From Eucommia ulmoides (Eukaryota > Streptophyta > Magnoliopsida > Garryales > Eucommiaceae), in NCBI GenBank assembly GCA_016647705.1, contig CM028338.1, forward strand, positions 37,148,676 through 37,212,675: a stretch of 64,000 nucleotides of DNA. Direction: 5' to 3'. The notes beneath the pieces are model-generated. The model did not search any database. It was not told the DNA's origin and was given only the letters and a program-made list of their open reading frames with translations. Each line of letters opens with the position of its first letter. Position 1 is the stretch's first letter. Shown piece after piece: positions 11,051-21,300 of this stretch. A program made the translations under genes and the position numbers.

Positions 11051-11692
11051 CTACCATTGGGGATATTAAATGACTCTGGCACTGATAGTCACGTGAGATG
11101 GAAAAGTTGTACAGGTTACGGTACCGTCGTAACTCCCGATCGTGAGGTGAAACGATCCTATGGTCAGTAGGAAATTATGTGTGCGGTATTTTACTATACG
11201 ATAAACTACCTGGATTGGTTGATTTAAATTTATTATTTTATTGCATTGATGACAGTGGAAAGTGATTCCAGTATGGTATGCAGTTATATGATATTATATT
11301 TTGAAACGAGGTGTTTAATAATTATGTTTTATCCATAAAATATTTTTGTATTATGAAGACAGTACACCGATAAAATATTTAGTTTTCAGGTGCCTCAGCT
11401 AGGAGTGAGTCTACTACTGGCACTAGGTAGTGTCATTTTGGAGTTGGGCCAGTCGAATACGAACCGTGGGAGGTTCAACTTTTTGTGATTTTTGTTGTAA
11501 ATATTTGGGACCGGGGTGTTCCAAAATTTTTGAAATGTGTAAATATATATATTTTTGGAGGAAAAAAATTGATAGTGGTACACGTGCATATAAATACATA
11601 TATGTGTATGTATTTAGTTGTTTGGTCAGGTTGGGTCGAAGGATCGTCACGCCCGACCTTGGGCAGTAGTGGCCCAGGGTGGGGGTGTGACA

Positions 11693-12149
11693 ATTTCAGA
11701 CTAGTTCAATTGTTAAACCATTGAACCGAAACGGTTCATAGCAAACTGACCAGGTTTTTTCCATTTACCTTCGCTCCGATGAAGTATCCACTGCAGCAAC
11801 TGACGACGACGACAATAGTAGACAGCATATGAAAGCCTGAACCCTAGATCTAAACGAATAGACAAAATATACAATACAATGGTAGTACCAGTTTCCTTGT
11901 CGTCGTCTATGCCTCAAGATCATCGCCTTCAACGTGTCCCCGTCCATCCCGGGCTTCAAGGTTTTGACCTTCTTGAATACTAGCTTTCGCTTTACCACTA
12001 TCGACGCTTCCATCTACGGCGTCATCAACACCATCGAAAGTTATACAAAGAAAAAACCAAGTTGATTTCTCCAGTATCATTGTACTGCAGAAACGTCATG
12101 TACAGTTTGCAAATGAAAATTGGAGTTCCCAGGGTTTGCAAATGAAAAT
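11693..12149. other. Unassigned stretch between the two chromoviruses
   Basis: No TE domain was recognised. The segment 11880-12035 is better balanced in base composition than its surroundings and open on both strands for short distances (an antisense ORF at 11765-12013). Neither translation resembles a family I know. A direct repeat 'gtttgcaaatgaaaatt' occurs at about 12106 and 12135. It may be displaced host DNA or the replaced half of the second element's 3' LTR. Confidence 0.35.
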
Positions 12150-12198
12150 TAGAACAAGCACTGGATAACCTTGGACCGTGACATTCTCCCCTACTTGA
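12150..12198 (-). mobile_element. Remnant of 3' LTR start and polypurine tract, second chromovirus
   Basis: On the minus strand TCAAGTAGGGGAGAA (12184-12198) is a polypurine tract followed by TGTCACGGTCC, ending at 12183 on +. The first ~30 bases of this LTR resemble the outer end of the right-hand LTR near 22112-22141 ('gaccgtcaca' type). Beyond about 12150 the similarity stops, so the 3' LTR is truncated. Confidence 0.6.
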
Positions 12199-12678
12199 GC
12201 AGTCGACACCCTCATAGACTTTATCATGTTGTACTATTTGATGATATTCACAAATGGAAACAAGCCTTCTACTTTTTACCAGCTAATTTTTTTTTTATCT
12301 CCAAGTCTCTTCCATTTTACCAAATACTCCTGATGTAGTGGGCGTAAGGCACGAACCACTCTATCAAACAAAATCTCCTCGACTTGTCGAACAGCCGGAG
12401 GTCTGGTGCTAATTGTGTAGCGGGATGGGTAGTGGCGAGTAATGTCATCTTGACCGGAATGGAATGGTTTGAGGCAACTGACATGAAATACAGGGTATAC
12501 CTTTATCCATGCAGGAGGCTAAACCTTGTACGAGGCCTTACTAATTTTCACAAGAACTAGAACAGGGCCTTCATACTTGCAAACCAGGCGTTTGTACACT
12601 CGGCGCAAGAAGCAAAGTTGTTCTAGTACAAGCTTGATCATCACAAGATCTCCCGGGTGGAATTCTAGGGGTCTTCGT
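12199..12678 (-). pseudogene. Second chromovirus: integrase C-terminal and chromodomain-like tail (broken)
   Basis: Minus-strand reading gives the end of a Ty3/gypsy polyprotein. It contains EFHPGDLVMIKLVLEQ, then KYEGPVLVLVKI and ASYKV, a stop, VYPVFHVSCLKPFH, and a chromodomain-like EYLVKWKRLG near 12305-12335. The sequence style differs from the plus-strand element at 4476-8803, so this is another chromovirus lineage, possibly Galadriel-like. An upstream cut at 12678 is due to LTR copy 3; the frame resumes at 15464. Confidence 0.8.
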
Positions 12679-13028
12679 TGTAAGACCTCAATCGCAGTAT
12701 ATACGTCATTTTAGTTGCATTTTAGGGTAACTGGAAAAATTCGGAGTAAAATTGGGTCAATAAAAATTCAAATTAAAAATCTAGGGGTCAATTCACAAAT
12801 TTAGAAATATTAAATCCAGACTTTGGGAGGTAAATTGACATTTAATTCTTAATTAAAACTTTTAGGGGTACAATTGCAATTTAAGAAAAATCTTAAAAGT
12901 GGACTTGGACTAAAATGAAGATTTTAAGAAGTTAGGAGGGAGAAAAGAGTAATTTAGCAAAAAAAAATTATTTATACATATGTGTGTGATCGTGAGCAGT
13001 CGGCCGGAAGGGGGAGAGAGAAGCAACG

Positions 13029-13078
13029 ACGTGGCAGGAGGAGCTCAATGTTTAGACCACTAATTTCATGCATATAAA
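13029..13078 (+). promoter_or_regulatory. LTR core promoter of copy 3
   Basis: ACGTGGCA at 13029-13036 lies 44 bases before tataaa at 13073-13078, in 'ccactaatttcatgca' context. Element, spacing and context match copy 1. Function is inferred from conservation. Confidence 0.6.
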
Positions 13079-14620
13079 TGTGAACATGCATGTAATAATT
13101 ACCAAAAATCTCAAAGAAGAAGAAGAGATTCAGAAAATCTAGAGAGAGAGGGGTCGACGGCAGTGAGTTTCGGATCGTAGCCATTACTCCTGCGGAGGTG
13201 CTGTGTGTGTGATGTTCGATCGCCGTTGGTGGGCTTTGTTGTCGGGCCGGTGGGGGTGTAGTCGCCATCTCTCCGGTTAGGTGAATGGAGTGTGTGTGTG
13301 TGTGTGTATTGGCTGTAAACCCAAAACAAGAAAAAGAGGAGAAAGAGAGAGAGAGGTCTGCGTGGAGGTGATGAGATCCGATGAGCAGGGGTGTGAGTGG
13401 GTTCGGATGGTTGTTGATCGTCGGGGGTGGCGTTCGGCAGAGTGGGTGTGTTTTCCATTTTTGTTGTGTGCAGCGTGGGTGTTGTGCACGTTTTTTGACC
13501 ATCGACGATGTGCGTGTGGGGGTGTTCATCGATTTTCTTTGGTCGGCGGGTGTGTAGGTAGTCGGCCGTCGATCGTCGGCCGGCTATACTGGTGTGCGTA
13601 TGTGTTCTGCTTTGCCGACAGTGTTTGGGTGATCATCGGTGGGTGTGGGTGTTGGGCCGGCCGGCGGAAACCAAAACAGAATAGGAACGGGGAAGAAGAG
13701 AAAGAAGGAAGAAGAGGAGAAGAAAATAAGCAAAATTACAGAAAGAACCCCAATAGAATTCAAAATCCATCTCGCGACCTGTGAACAATTCGGAACTGGT
13801 AACGTTTTTCGTTAAATTTATTTTAGTTTATAAAATTAAATTAATGCATCGAAAATTTCGTAGTGGAAATAATAAATTTTGGACTGTAGTAACTTTTAAC
13901 GAAATGAAAATTTACCAAATAATAATTTTACATAATAAAATGTGGGGAATGGGAAAATACAGAACATAGGGCTTGCATTTGCATGATTGGGTCATTTTTA
14001 CCTAAAATATTAATTTAGACCCTGTCACTAATAGGTTCGCAGGCACGGGAGTAACATTAGAGTATAGTCGGTAAAAGCTTTTGGGGAGCGGATCACGAGG
14101 TAAGTGTACTATCTTCTTACCAAACTATTTTTCTATGTATATATATGTGATGAAATGTGTGTTTACTGAAACTGTACTATTTTATAAATAATATGGATCA
14201 AGTAGGTTTTGGGGTGAGTTAGTAAAATGAATTCTTAGGAAATTGTGTTGGTTTTTAAAAAGATAGATTTAAAATAATTTTCGTTGGATTTTGGGGTGAG
14301 TTGAGGGCAATGGATTTTTGTGCAATTTGGTGGTTTTTAAAAAGAGAATGAAAAATATCTGATTTTCTAAAAATAAAGGTGAAAAAAAATGGTTTACGAT
14401 CTTCAAACGAAAGTGAAAAAAATATGATTTTTGGATTAAAAAGTCAGTTTTGGAAAAGAGAGATGAATGTGTGAGCTGACGATGTTGATTAGACGATATC
14501 ATTACGTTGTGATTTGATGATAATGTTATTAATTTGACGATACGGTATGAAAATGTATTTTTTCCCGTAAGGGATGTAGATTTTTAACTATACTAATGAT
14601 TGTGACGATGCCTTAGTTGT

Positions 14621-14839
14621 TCTCCCCGAAAGGGGTGTGGATTATATTTCTCCCTGTAAGGGGTGTGAATTCTTCCCAAGGGATGTGGATGTTTCTCCCC
14701 GTAAGGGGTGTGGATTATATTTCTCCCTGTAAGGGGTGTGAATTCTTCCCAAGGGATGTGGATGTTTCTCCCCGTAAGGGGTGTGGATTATATTTCTCCC
14801 CAAAAGGGGTGTGGATATTTCGTAGGAAGGCATTCCTAC
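14621..14839 (+). repeat. Hairpin-unit minisatellite of LTR copy 3 (73-bp higher-order unit)
   Basis: Subunits begin at 14621, 14649, 14671, 14694, 14722, 14744, 14767 and 14795, giving spacings 28, 22, 23, 28, 22, 23, 28. Three subunits make a 73-bp higher-order unit. Each subunit is built on TCCCC-GTAA-GGGG or TTCCC-AA-GGGA, a short stem-loop. The array closes with a GTAGGA...TCCTAC hairpin at about 14822-14839. Confidence 0.9.
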
Positions 14840-15463
14840 GGATGTTACGATACCGTTGCAACTCCCGATCGTGAGGTTAAAACGATCACTAAGGCTAGCC
14901 AGTGTGTGCGTTTGAGGTGTGTGTTTGAGTTGTGTGCTTAAATAGTATGCTTGAGATGTGGTGTTTTACTTATATTGGGTGATTCATTATTTATTATGGT
15001 GATTGGTATGATTTTATACTAGATGGATTTGCATTTGGATGGAACTAATCTATATCGTTTTATTTTCATTGCTTATATACTTATGCTTATCCAGATTTAA
15101 TTATGGTAATATTTAAAATATATTATTATTTTAAAAAAATATTTTTACTAAGAAGGCAGTACACTCGCAGATACAACAGTTAGGAGTCGATCCCCTACTG
15201 ACACTAGGTAGAGTCCGATGATGGTGTAGTATGGAAATATTGTGAGAGGAGCTGTCTGAGGCCAACCTATGAGAGCTTCATTGTTAATATTGTAATTCAG
15301 GGACGGGTGTGTCCCCAGTTAGAGATATTGCATATGGTCAAAATTTGTGGTTGTATATTTTTGTAAGCATTTTATAATTTACTAGTGGGTTTGACGTTAA
15401 GATGATGTCGTAGCGACGTCACGCCGGCCCCACGGTGACGGGTGTCCGGGGTGGGGTGTGACA

Positions 15464-16296
15464 TTCGTCCTTGCTCGACCCATTTTTTCATCACCTTAGA
15501 AGCTTTCTCGAGGTATGATCTAGTAATTTCAGTGTTTTGCTCCCATTTTTTGGTGAAGTTGAAAGCCTTTGGAGACTTTCCTTTTATGGCATATCCACTG
15601 AGTGGGGTACCAATGGTTGTTGACCTATAACAATCTCAAATGGAATTTTGTTGGTAGATGAGTTTTGTGAGAATTTAAACAGAGTTGGGCTATGTCGAGC
15701 ACCTGTACCCAATTTTTTTTTGCTAGAATTGACATAATGGCACAGGTACTCCTCTAGAAGCCCATTGAATTTCTCCATCTGACCATCAGTTTGGGGATGA
15801 TAGTTAGAATAGAGGTTGATGGATGACCGGAGAAGCTTGAAAAGTTCAGTCCAAAAAGAACTAATGAATCTCGCATCTCGGTCATTAATGATGCTTTTTG
15901 CAACACCCCAATACCTGACGATGTGTTTGAAGAACAAGGCGGCAGTATCCTCAGCATAGCAGAACTTGGGCTTTGGAATGCATGTTGCATACTTCGAGAA
16001 TCAATCCACTACCACCAAGATTCCACAAATGTCTACCACTTTAGGTAAATTCGTAATGAAATCTAGGGAGATGTTATCCCACGGTTTGTAAGGAAATAGC
16101 AGGGGCTCTAATAAACCTGGGATCTTAACCTTTTCAACCTTATCTTGTTGGCAAGTAACACAAGTCTTTATATAGTCCATTACTTCTTCACGCATTTACG
16201 ACCAATAGTGTCCCTGTTTCAAGCGAGCCACTGTCTTCTACCATCCTGAGTGCCCAGCCCACGGTGTATCGTGGCGCTCTCGTAGAAGACGTTTTC
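15464..16296 (-). pseudogene. Second chromovirus: integrase zinc finger and catalytic core (broken)
   Basis: From the right, the minus strand carries the HHCC finger end (CVTCQQDKVEKVKI, 16120-16165), the core start (NISLDFITNLP), then a frame break. The core resumes with HIVRYWGVAKSIINDRDARF and YHPQTDGQMEKFNGLLEEYL. The D and E of the D,D-35-E core are visible (INDRDARF; MEKFNGLLEE). Stops and frame breaks near 15990 and 15730 kill it. The block is bounded on both sides by LTR copies 3 and 4 of the other family. Confidence 0.85.
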
Positions 16297-16989
16297 TGTC
16301 ACACCCCACCCCGGGCCCCAACGCTTGAGGTTAGGTGTCACGTCGACTTGATATTACTCAATCAATCAACAAATATATATAAACATGTATTGATATAGGA
16401 TTTGTTTTTTCTAAAAATATAATTACCAACTTCAAAATTCAGAAATACACATATCTGAAATATACATAATAGAACTACAAAAAAATGAACCTTTCCTGGT
16501 TCACACTTGTCCTGCCAATTCTATAAAAAATAACACTACCCTCAGACTCTACCTAGTACCAATAGTGGATCCGTCCCTAATAGGAATACCTGAGATAAAA
16601 TATTTTATCAGTGTATTGTCTTCATAATAAAAGAAAAACGATTTATGAATCAAGTATATTTATCAAACATCACTTTCTAAAACAGAATATACTACACGCT
16701 AAGCAATAATAAAATCTCACAGGTATCATCATGATAAAATAACTGAATTAAAATTAACTGGTCAAAATACTTTGATATATATAATAAAATACCGCACACA
16801 TACTTTCCTACTAGTCATATAATCGTTTTACCTCATGATTAAGAGTTATGACAGTACCATAACATGTACACTGGTGCAATCTAAGGTTGTCATCAGTGTC
16901 AGGGTCATTTAATATCTCCAATGGTAGGAGACAACAAGTGGTATATACCACCACATCATGATAATAATCATCAATGTCAACAATAACCA

Positions 16990-17098
16990 CCACCTGCAGG
17001 ACTTGCCCTCCTATCAAGTCACAACATAACGTCCTACAGGACATGCCCTCCTGTTAGAACTAACAACATCCCGCAAGACATGCCCTCCTGTCGGGATC
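16990..17098 (-). repeat. Hairpin-unit minisatellite of LTR copy 4 (~40-bp unit)
   Basis: Three units carrying 'caggacttgccctcct', 'caggacatgccctcct' and 'caagacatgccctcct' begin at about 16997, 17037 and 17074. AGGAGGGCA...TGTCCT pairing is possible in each. It is related to the copy 2 type but shifted in unit sequence. Confidence 0.7.
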
Positions 17099-17668
17099 AC
17101 ATTATAGCATAGTTTGACAATAAATAAAAGTCACTTTCCACATTTAAAATTTTACTTGACCCATCTAAAGTTATGAAACTGCCCATTTTAATAAATCTTT
17201 TCTTTTTCACAATTTAGTATGAAAATATAATTTGGCAATTTATGTAAAAGACAGTACACTCACCTAAAAAATTGCGTTGCTTATTATATATTGTCGTCGA
17301 CGTCGCCTGTGAACCTAACAACAACAAGGTCTAAACTAATAATTTATTTAAATAAATCTAATATGCAATGCATGACACTAAAATATAATTTGTCCCATTC
17401 CCGAATTTTCTTGATTATAGAAAATTATTAAATGCCCAATTTTTTAAATCAATATTATCTGTACAAAAATTACTATAACAACGATTACAAATTTCTTTCT
17501 TGTTAATAGTTTAATCTACAAAAAAATATTAATCAATTGTTAATAATTTTATTAGTCAACGAAATACTAGAAATTGTTACTTTAATAAAATTTATAATTT
17601 TTATTTTAAATTGTATTTTTCGCAAATTAGATATATCTATATATACAAATATTAGATAGATAATCAAA

Positions 17669-17692
17669 GGCGGTGAAAAATATTTCACCGCC
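17669..17692. repeat. Perfect 10-bp inverted repeat with 4-base loop
   Basis: GGCGGTGAAA and TTTCACCGCC flank AATA. It lies in LTR copy 4 beside a (TA)n run, where other copies have the promoter and GT-rich block. Such a palindrome was not seen in the other copies. Confidence 0.85.
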
Positions 17693-17703
17693 ATCATCAT
17701 TTC

Positions 17704-17742
<39 letters not shown>

Positions 17743-18063
17743 TGTTGTTCACAATACATCTAAACTAATTTATTTATTTATTTACACTAATTATCTCTCA
17801 TAAAATAAAAATAAAAAATATTTATTATATCTCAAAACTTTTAAAATTATATTGTAAATAACTTAATAATTCCTAAACTTTTTAGAAGTCAAAATTAAAA
17901 TTAACATATTAAACCCCTAAGTTTTTAAAGTCAAACTTTCAAATACCCTAATAACCCTTAAAACTTTTAAAGTAAAATTTAAATAACACAATTAACCCCA
18001 TTATTTTTCTAAATGTTCTACAAGGCAACTAGAAATATGCATGCGCAAAAATTAGGCTTTACA

Positions 18064-19825
18064 CTTTCGAAGTTCCCTGGCCCTAGGCAAATACACACGG
18101 TTTTCCTTGGTGAGCAACAAATCGTCTAGCACCTAAAATTGACAGGACTTTTCTTCTGTTGCTAACTTGAGTGGAGACCGGGCTAATGGGTCATTGGCCA
18201 AATTCACCTTTATCTTCTCACTTGTAGTAACATGAGCCAAAAATTTCATCGTGGCAGGCTCGACCTTCCAACTCGAGGCATCGGCGACTTGGTTGGTCTT
18301 GTTTGCTTTGTATTTGAAGTCAAAGTCAAACTCTGCCAGTAACTCCTACCATCGAGCTTGTTTGGAGGTTAGCTTTAGTTGCATCTGGAAGTGACTCACT
18401 AATGTGTTGTCAGTCTTGACCACAAACTTGGACCCCAATAAGTAATGTCTCCACCCCCAAAGGCAGTGTACTACAGCAAGAAGCTATTTTCGTGTACTGA
18501 ATAGTTTTTCTCCGTAACATTCAATTTGTGACTCTCATAGGCCATGGGGTGATTGTCCTATAGAAGTACCCCGCCAAGAGCAAAATCTGAAGCATCTATC
18601 TAGACTTCAAAGGGTTTCAGCACGTCTGGTAAAACCAATACGGGGTCGCTCATAATTGCCTTCTTCAAGTCTTCAAAAGCAGATTAGCACGTCAAGGTCC
18701 AATCCCACTTCTTTTTTTTTTAGCAGTTCTGTAAAAAGAAAATATCTCCAAGAGAACCCTTCAATGAAGCGGCGATAGTAGTTAGCCAATCCTAAGAATA
18801 AGCGCACCTCCTTAAGGTTGGATGGTACCTTCTAATCTTGGATCGCTTTGATCATATCGGTATCCATGCGGATTCTCCCTCTCTCAACAACATGCCCTAG
18901 GAACTTGATACTGCTCTAAGCAAAAGAGCATTTTTCTTCCTTAACGTACAACTCATTCTCCTGGAGTTTTTTGGAATTCCAATCCCAAATGTTCGATATG
19001 CTCTCCCATTGTAGAACTGTAAATAACAATGTCATCCAAATAGACGACCACAAACATGTTAAGATAGTCACAAAGGACTTGATTCATTAGCATAAAAAAA
19101 GTTGCAAGAGCATTCATAACCCCAAAAGGCATTACCAAAAACTCGAAAGAGCCATAGCGCATGACGCACGCCATATTTGCCTCATGTCTATTAGCAATAT
19201 GGACTTGGTAATATCCTGACCACATGTCAAGTTTTGTGAAATACTTTGCCCTTGTTAGCTGATTAAACAAGTCAGCAATCAATGAAATTGAATACTTGTT
19301 CATGATTGTGAATTTGTTGAGAGAATGGTAGTCAACACATATTCGTAAGCTGCCATCATACTTCTTCTGAAATAGCATATGAGTGCCATAAAAATATTTG
19401 AAGGGTCGCACCAAGCTAGAGTCCAACATCTCTGTAAGTTATCTTCGTAACTTATCAAGTTCTAGATGAGACATCTTATAAGGTGTACGAGCGGGTGGCG
19501 ATGCACTTAGAATGAGTTCAATCTAATGATCCATACCTCTCTAGGGGGTAAGTTCTTTGGGAGTTTGGCTGGCATCGTATCCTTTAAGTGGTTCAGTAAC
19601 TCTTTCACTACAATAGAGTCTATCTCCTCAGATGAATTATCTTTCTTAGCAAGTATGGCCACAAAAGTGGGTTCCCCTCAACGAACTCCCTCTTGAATTG
19701 CATGGGCAAAAGGAACTTATCCGAAGTTGGTTGTTGAACTGAAGAGATCATGCACGATTTATCCCCTATCATACAAAGAGAAGCAGTAAACGGCATAGGG
19801 ATGGACTTTGTCTCCCTCAAAAATT
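18064..19825 (-). pseudogene. Second chromovirus: reverse transcriptase and RNase H (broken)
   Basis: The RT core is clear on the minus strand at 18953-19429: LRICVDYHSLNKFTI, DMWSGYYQVHI, FLVMPFGVMNALATF and the catalytic box VVVYLDDIVIYS. Both catalytic Asp of the YLDD motif remain. RNase H follows toward lower coordinates (ALYVVHCLWGWRHYL-like reading, then VKTDNTLVSHF and FDFKYKANKTNQVADA near 18300-18480) with stops. Reading continues to 18064, where LTR copy 4 cuts the linker to integrase. 19430-19825 is the protease-RT linker with frame breaks. Confidence 0.85.
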
Positions 19826-20164
19826 TCATCCCCAATATGACGTAAAATCATCCATAGGGACCACTATAAAGTTAGTTGTTCCATCCCATGAATGAATCTT
19901 TACTGGGGCCTTTTTAGCTATCCCCATGATAGGGCGCACTGCAGAATTCACAGTTTTCATCCTACCAAATTCTTTCTCCAAGCGTAAGCCCATGCGCGTT
20001 GCCTCAGTATCGAATATGAAGTTATGTGTAGCAGTAGTATCTACTAGTGCTCGGGCATTCTTCCCATTAATTTTTAGGTCCACGAACATGAGACCTTTAG
20101 GTGAGTTCTTTCGAGCGTGGGAAGTCTGTTGTCTAACTGCATTAAGCATACGGACATTACTCAT
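19826..20164 (-). pseudogene. Second chromovirus: aspartic protease region
   Basis: An open stretch contains GLMFVDLKINGKNARALVDT followed by TATHNFI. The active-site triplet that should be DTG or DSG is read here as DTT, so the protease would be inactive. It lies in order between gag and RT. Confidence 0.8.
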
Positions 20165-20206
20165 TCGTGTCTCATTTTCTTTTCCTTCTTTTTCTTCCTG
20201 ATTATC

Positions 20207-21150
20207 TTAGTGGTCCTCTTGGATCGATATTTCTAGAGCCGTCAAGGCATGCTTGTGAGAACACTCCAAAATAGAATGAAGACCTTTGCATAAAAGATAT
20301 AGAGGAAAGACACTTCTCTGGGTCTTATTACCCCAATATAGCGACCGATTGGTTGAATTGAAGGATTGGCCAGAAGTAGATGATTGACCTAAGTAGGACG
20401 GTTGGCCCTTATATTGATTCATTTGCAAGAAACTCGTATTTGGAGCTCGCCCATTCTTAGACATCCCAAATTTCTGAAATGGTCCCCCATTCTTATCATT
20501 TTGGTTGCCATTTTCATCTTTTTGTCTCACATTGTTGTTGGTAAACTCAATAGAGTAGTCGACCAAGTACTCGACAACAGATATTGCAGCAGATAGATTC
20601 TGAGAATATTGTCTCTAGATCTCTTGTTGTGTCCAATTATTGAAACCATCAAGGAACCAAAACATTTTGCCCTTCTCTGACATTAAGCGAAGGTCCAACA
20701 TGAGGGTTTGGAACTTCTTCACATATTCTCGTACGTTTCTAGTTTGCTTTAGTTCCCTCAATTGTCGTCGAGCCATGTACTTGACATTTTCAGGGAGAAA
20801 TTGGAATTTCAATTCCTTCTTAAGATTGACCCATGTTTCGATGGCGTACTTCCCTACCTGGATATATTGTTACTTTATTTTCCACCACAACTTGGCATCT
20901 CTGCTTAGATACATAGTAGCAATCATTACCTTCGTGTCTTCGGACGTAGCCTAGGTAGCACGAAAATATTGTTCCGAATCAAATAGAAAATTTTCCAACT
21001 CCTTGGCATCTCTCGCATCGCCATAGGATTGAGGTTTGGGAACGCAAACCCTTGAAGTTAGATGATTAGGATCTTTTGCAAGAGTTCGGTACATAATGTT
21101 CATCAATTCTTCGAGCTTGCCCTAGAGCTCAATGACTGATTTTTCCATCT
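20207..21150 (-). pseudogene. Second chromovirus: gag (broken)
   Basis: From the right the retrotransposon gag domain reads VMIATMYLSRDAKLWW, then KKELKFQFLPENVKYMARRQ and VREYVKKFQTLMLD. A low-complexity Gln/Ser/Asn linker follows (20300-20450). The zinc-knuckle position reads LCKGLHSILECSHKHALTAL: the pattern is recognisable but the first Cys is lost. Stops at about 20610 and 20870-20950 break the frame. Confidence 0.8.
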
Positions 21151-21300
21151 AAGCATGATGGCCAACAGATGTTTCGGCAACTCGGCCTATCTATTCGATC
21201 AGGTGATTAATTTAGGGGTTCTGAGATATCCCCTCCCCATTAGTATCAGGGTTTTGCAAAAGAGCTACAACAGCTTCAATGCGAGAAACGCTTTGTTCAA

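Larger units (their letters stand above)
8804..11692 (+). mobile_element. 3' LTR of the chromovirus, family copy 2 (2889 bp)
   Basis: It begins TGTAACACCC directly after the polypurine tract and ends GGGGGTGTGACA. It follows the same plan as copy 1: AT microsatellite, GT-rich block, A-rich stretch near 10250, 'gccctatcgccgttaggttc' block, hairpin-unit array, 'aactcccgatcgtgaggt', 'gaagacagtacac'. It differs by a nearly exact 470-bp tandem duplication in its 5' third. A 5' LTR is not in the window, being cut off by the insertion at 4475. Confidence 0.9.
12679..15463 (+). mobile_element. Solo LTR of the chromovirus family, copy 3 (2785 bp)
   Basis: It begins TGTAAGACCT and ends GGGTGTGACA. TTCGT at 12674-12678 is repeated at 15464-15468, a perfect 5-bp target duplication. 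It interrupts integrase codons of the minus-strand chromovirus, in opposite orientation to it. It has the full family plan, including promoter pair, GT-rich block (13190-13670), array (14621-14839) and conserved 'aactcccgatcgtgaggt'. No primer site or internal region is present. Confidence 0.9.
16297..18063 (-). mobile_element. Solo LTR of the chromovirus family, copy 4, internally shortened (1767 bp)
   Basis: On + it begins TGTCACACCCC and ends GCTTTACA; on the minus strand it starts TGTAAAGCC and ends GGGGTGTGACA. The flanks are TTTTC at 16292-16296 and CTTTC at 18064-18068, a 5-bp duplication with one mismatch. It splits chromovirus integrase. It keeps the array region and 'gaagacagtacac'-like block but lacks the GT-rich block, which makes it about 1 kb shorter than its relatives. 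The imperfect duplication suggests it is older than copies 1 and 3. Confidence 0.85.

Noticed and set aside
13281..13784. 167-residue plus-strand ORF and 185-residue minus-strand ORF (12972-13529)
   Set aside because: Both overlap in the GT-rich and purine-rich part of LTR copy 3, have no domain, and have no counterpart kept open in other copies.
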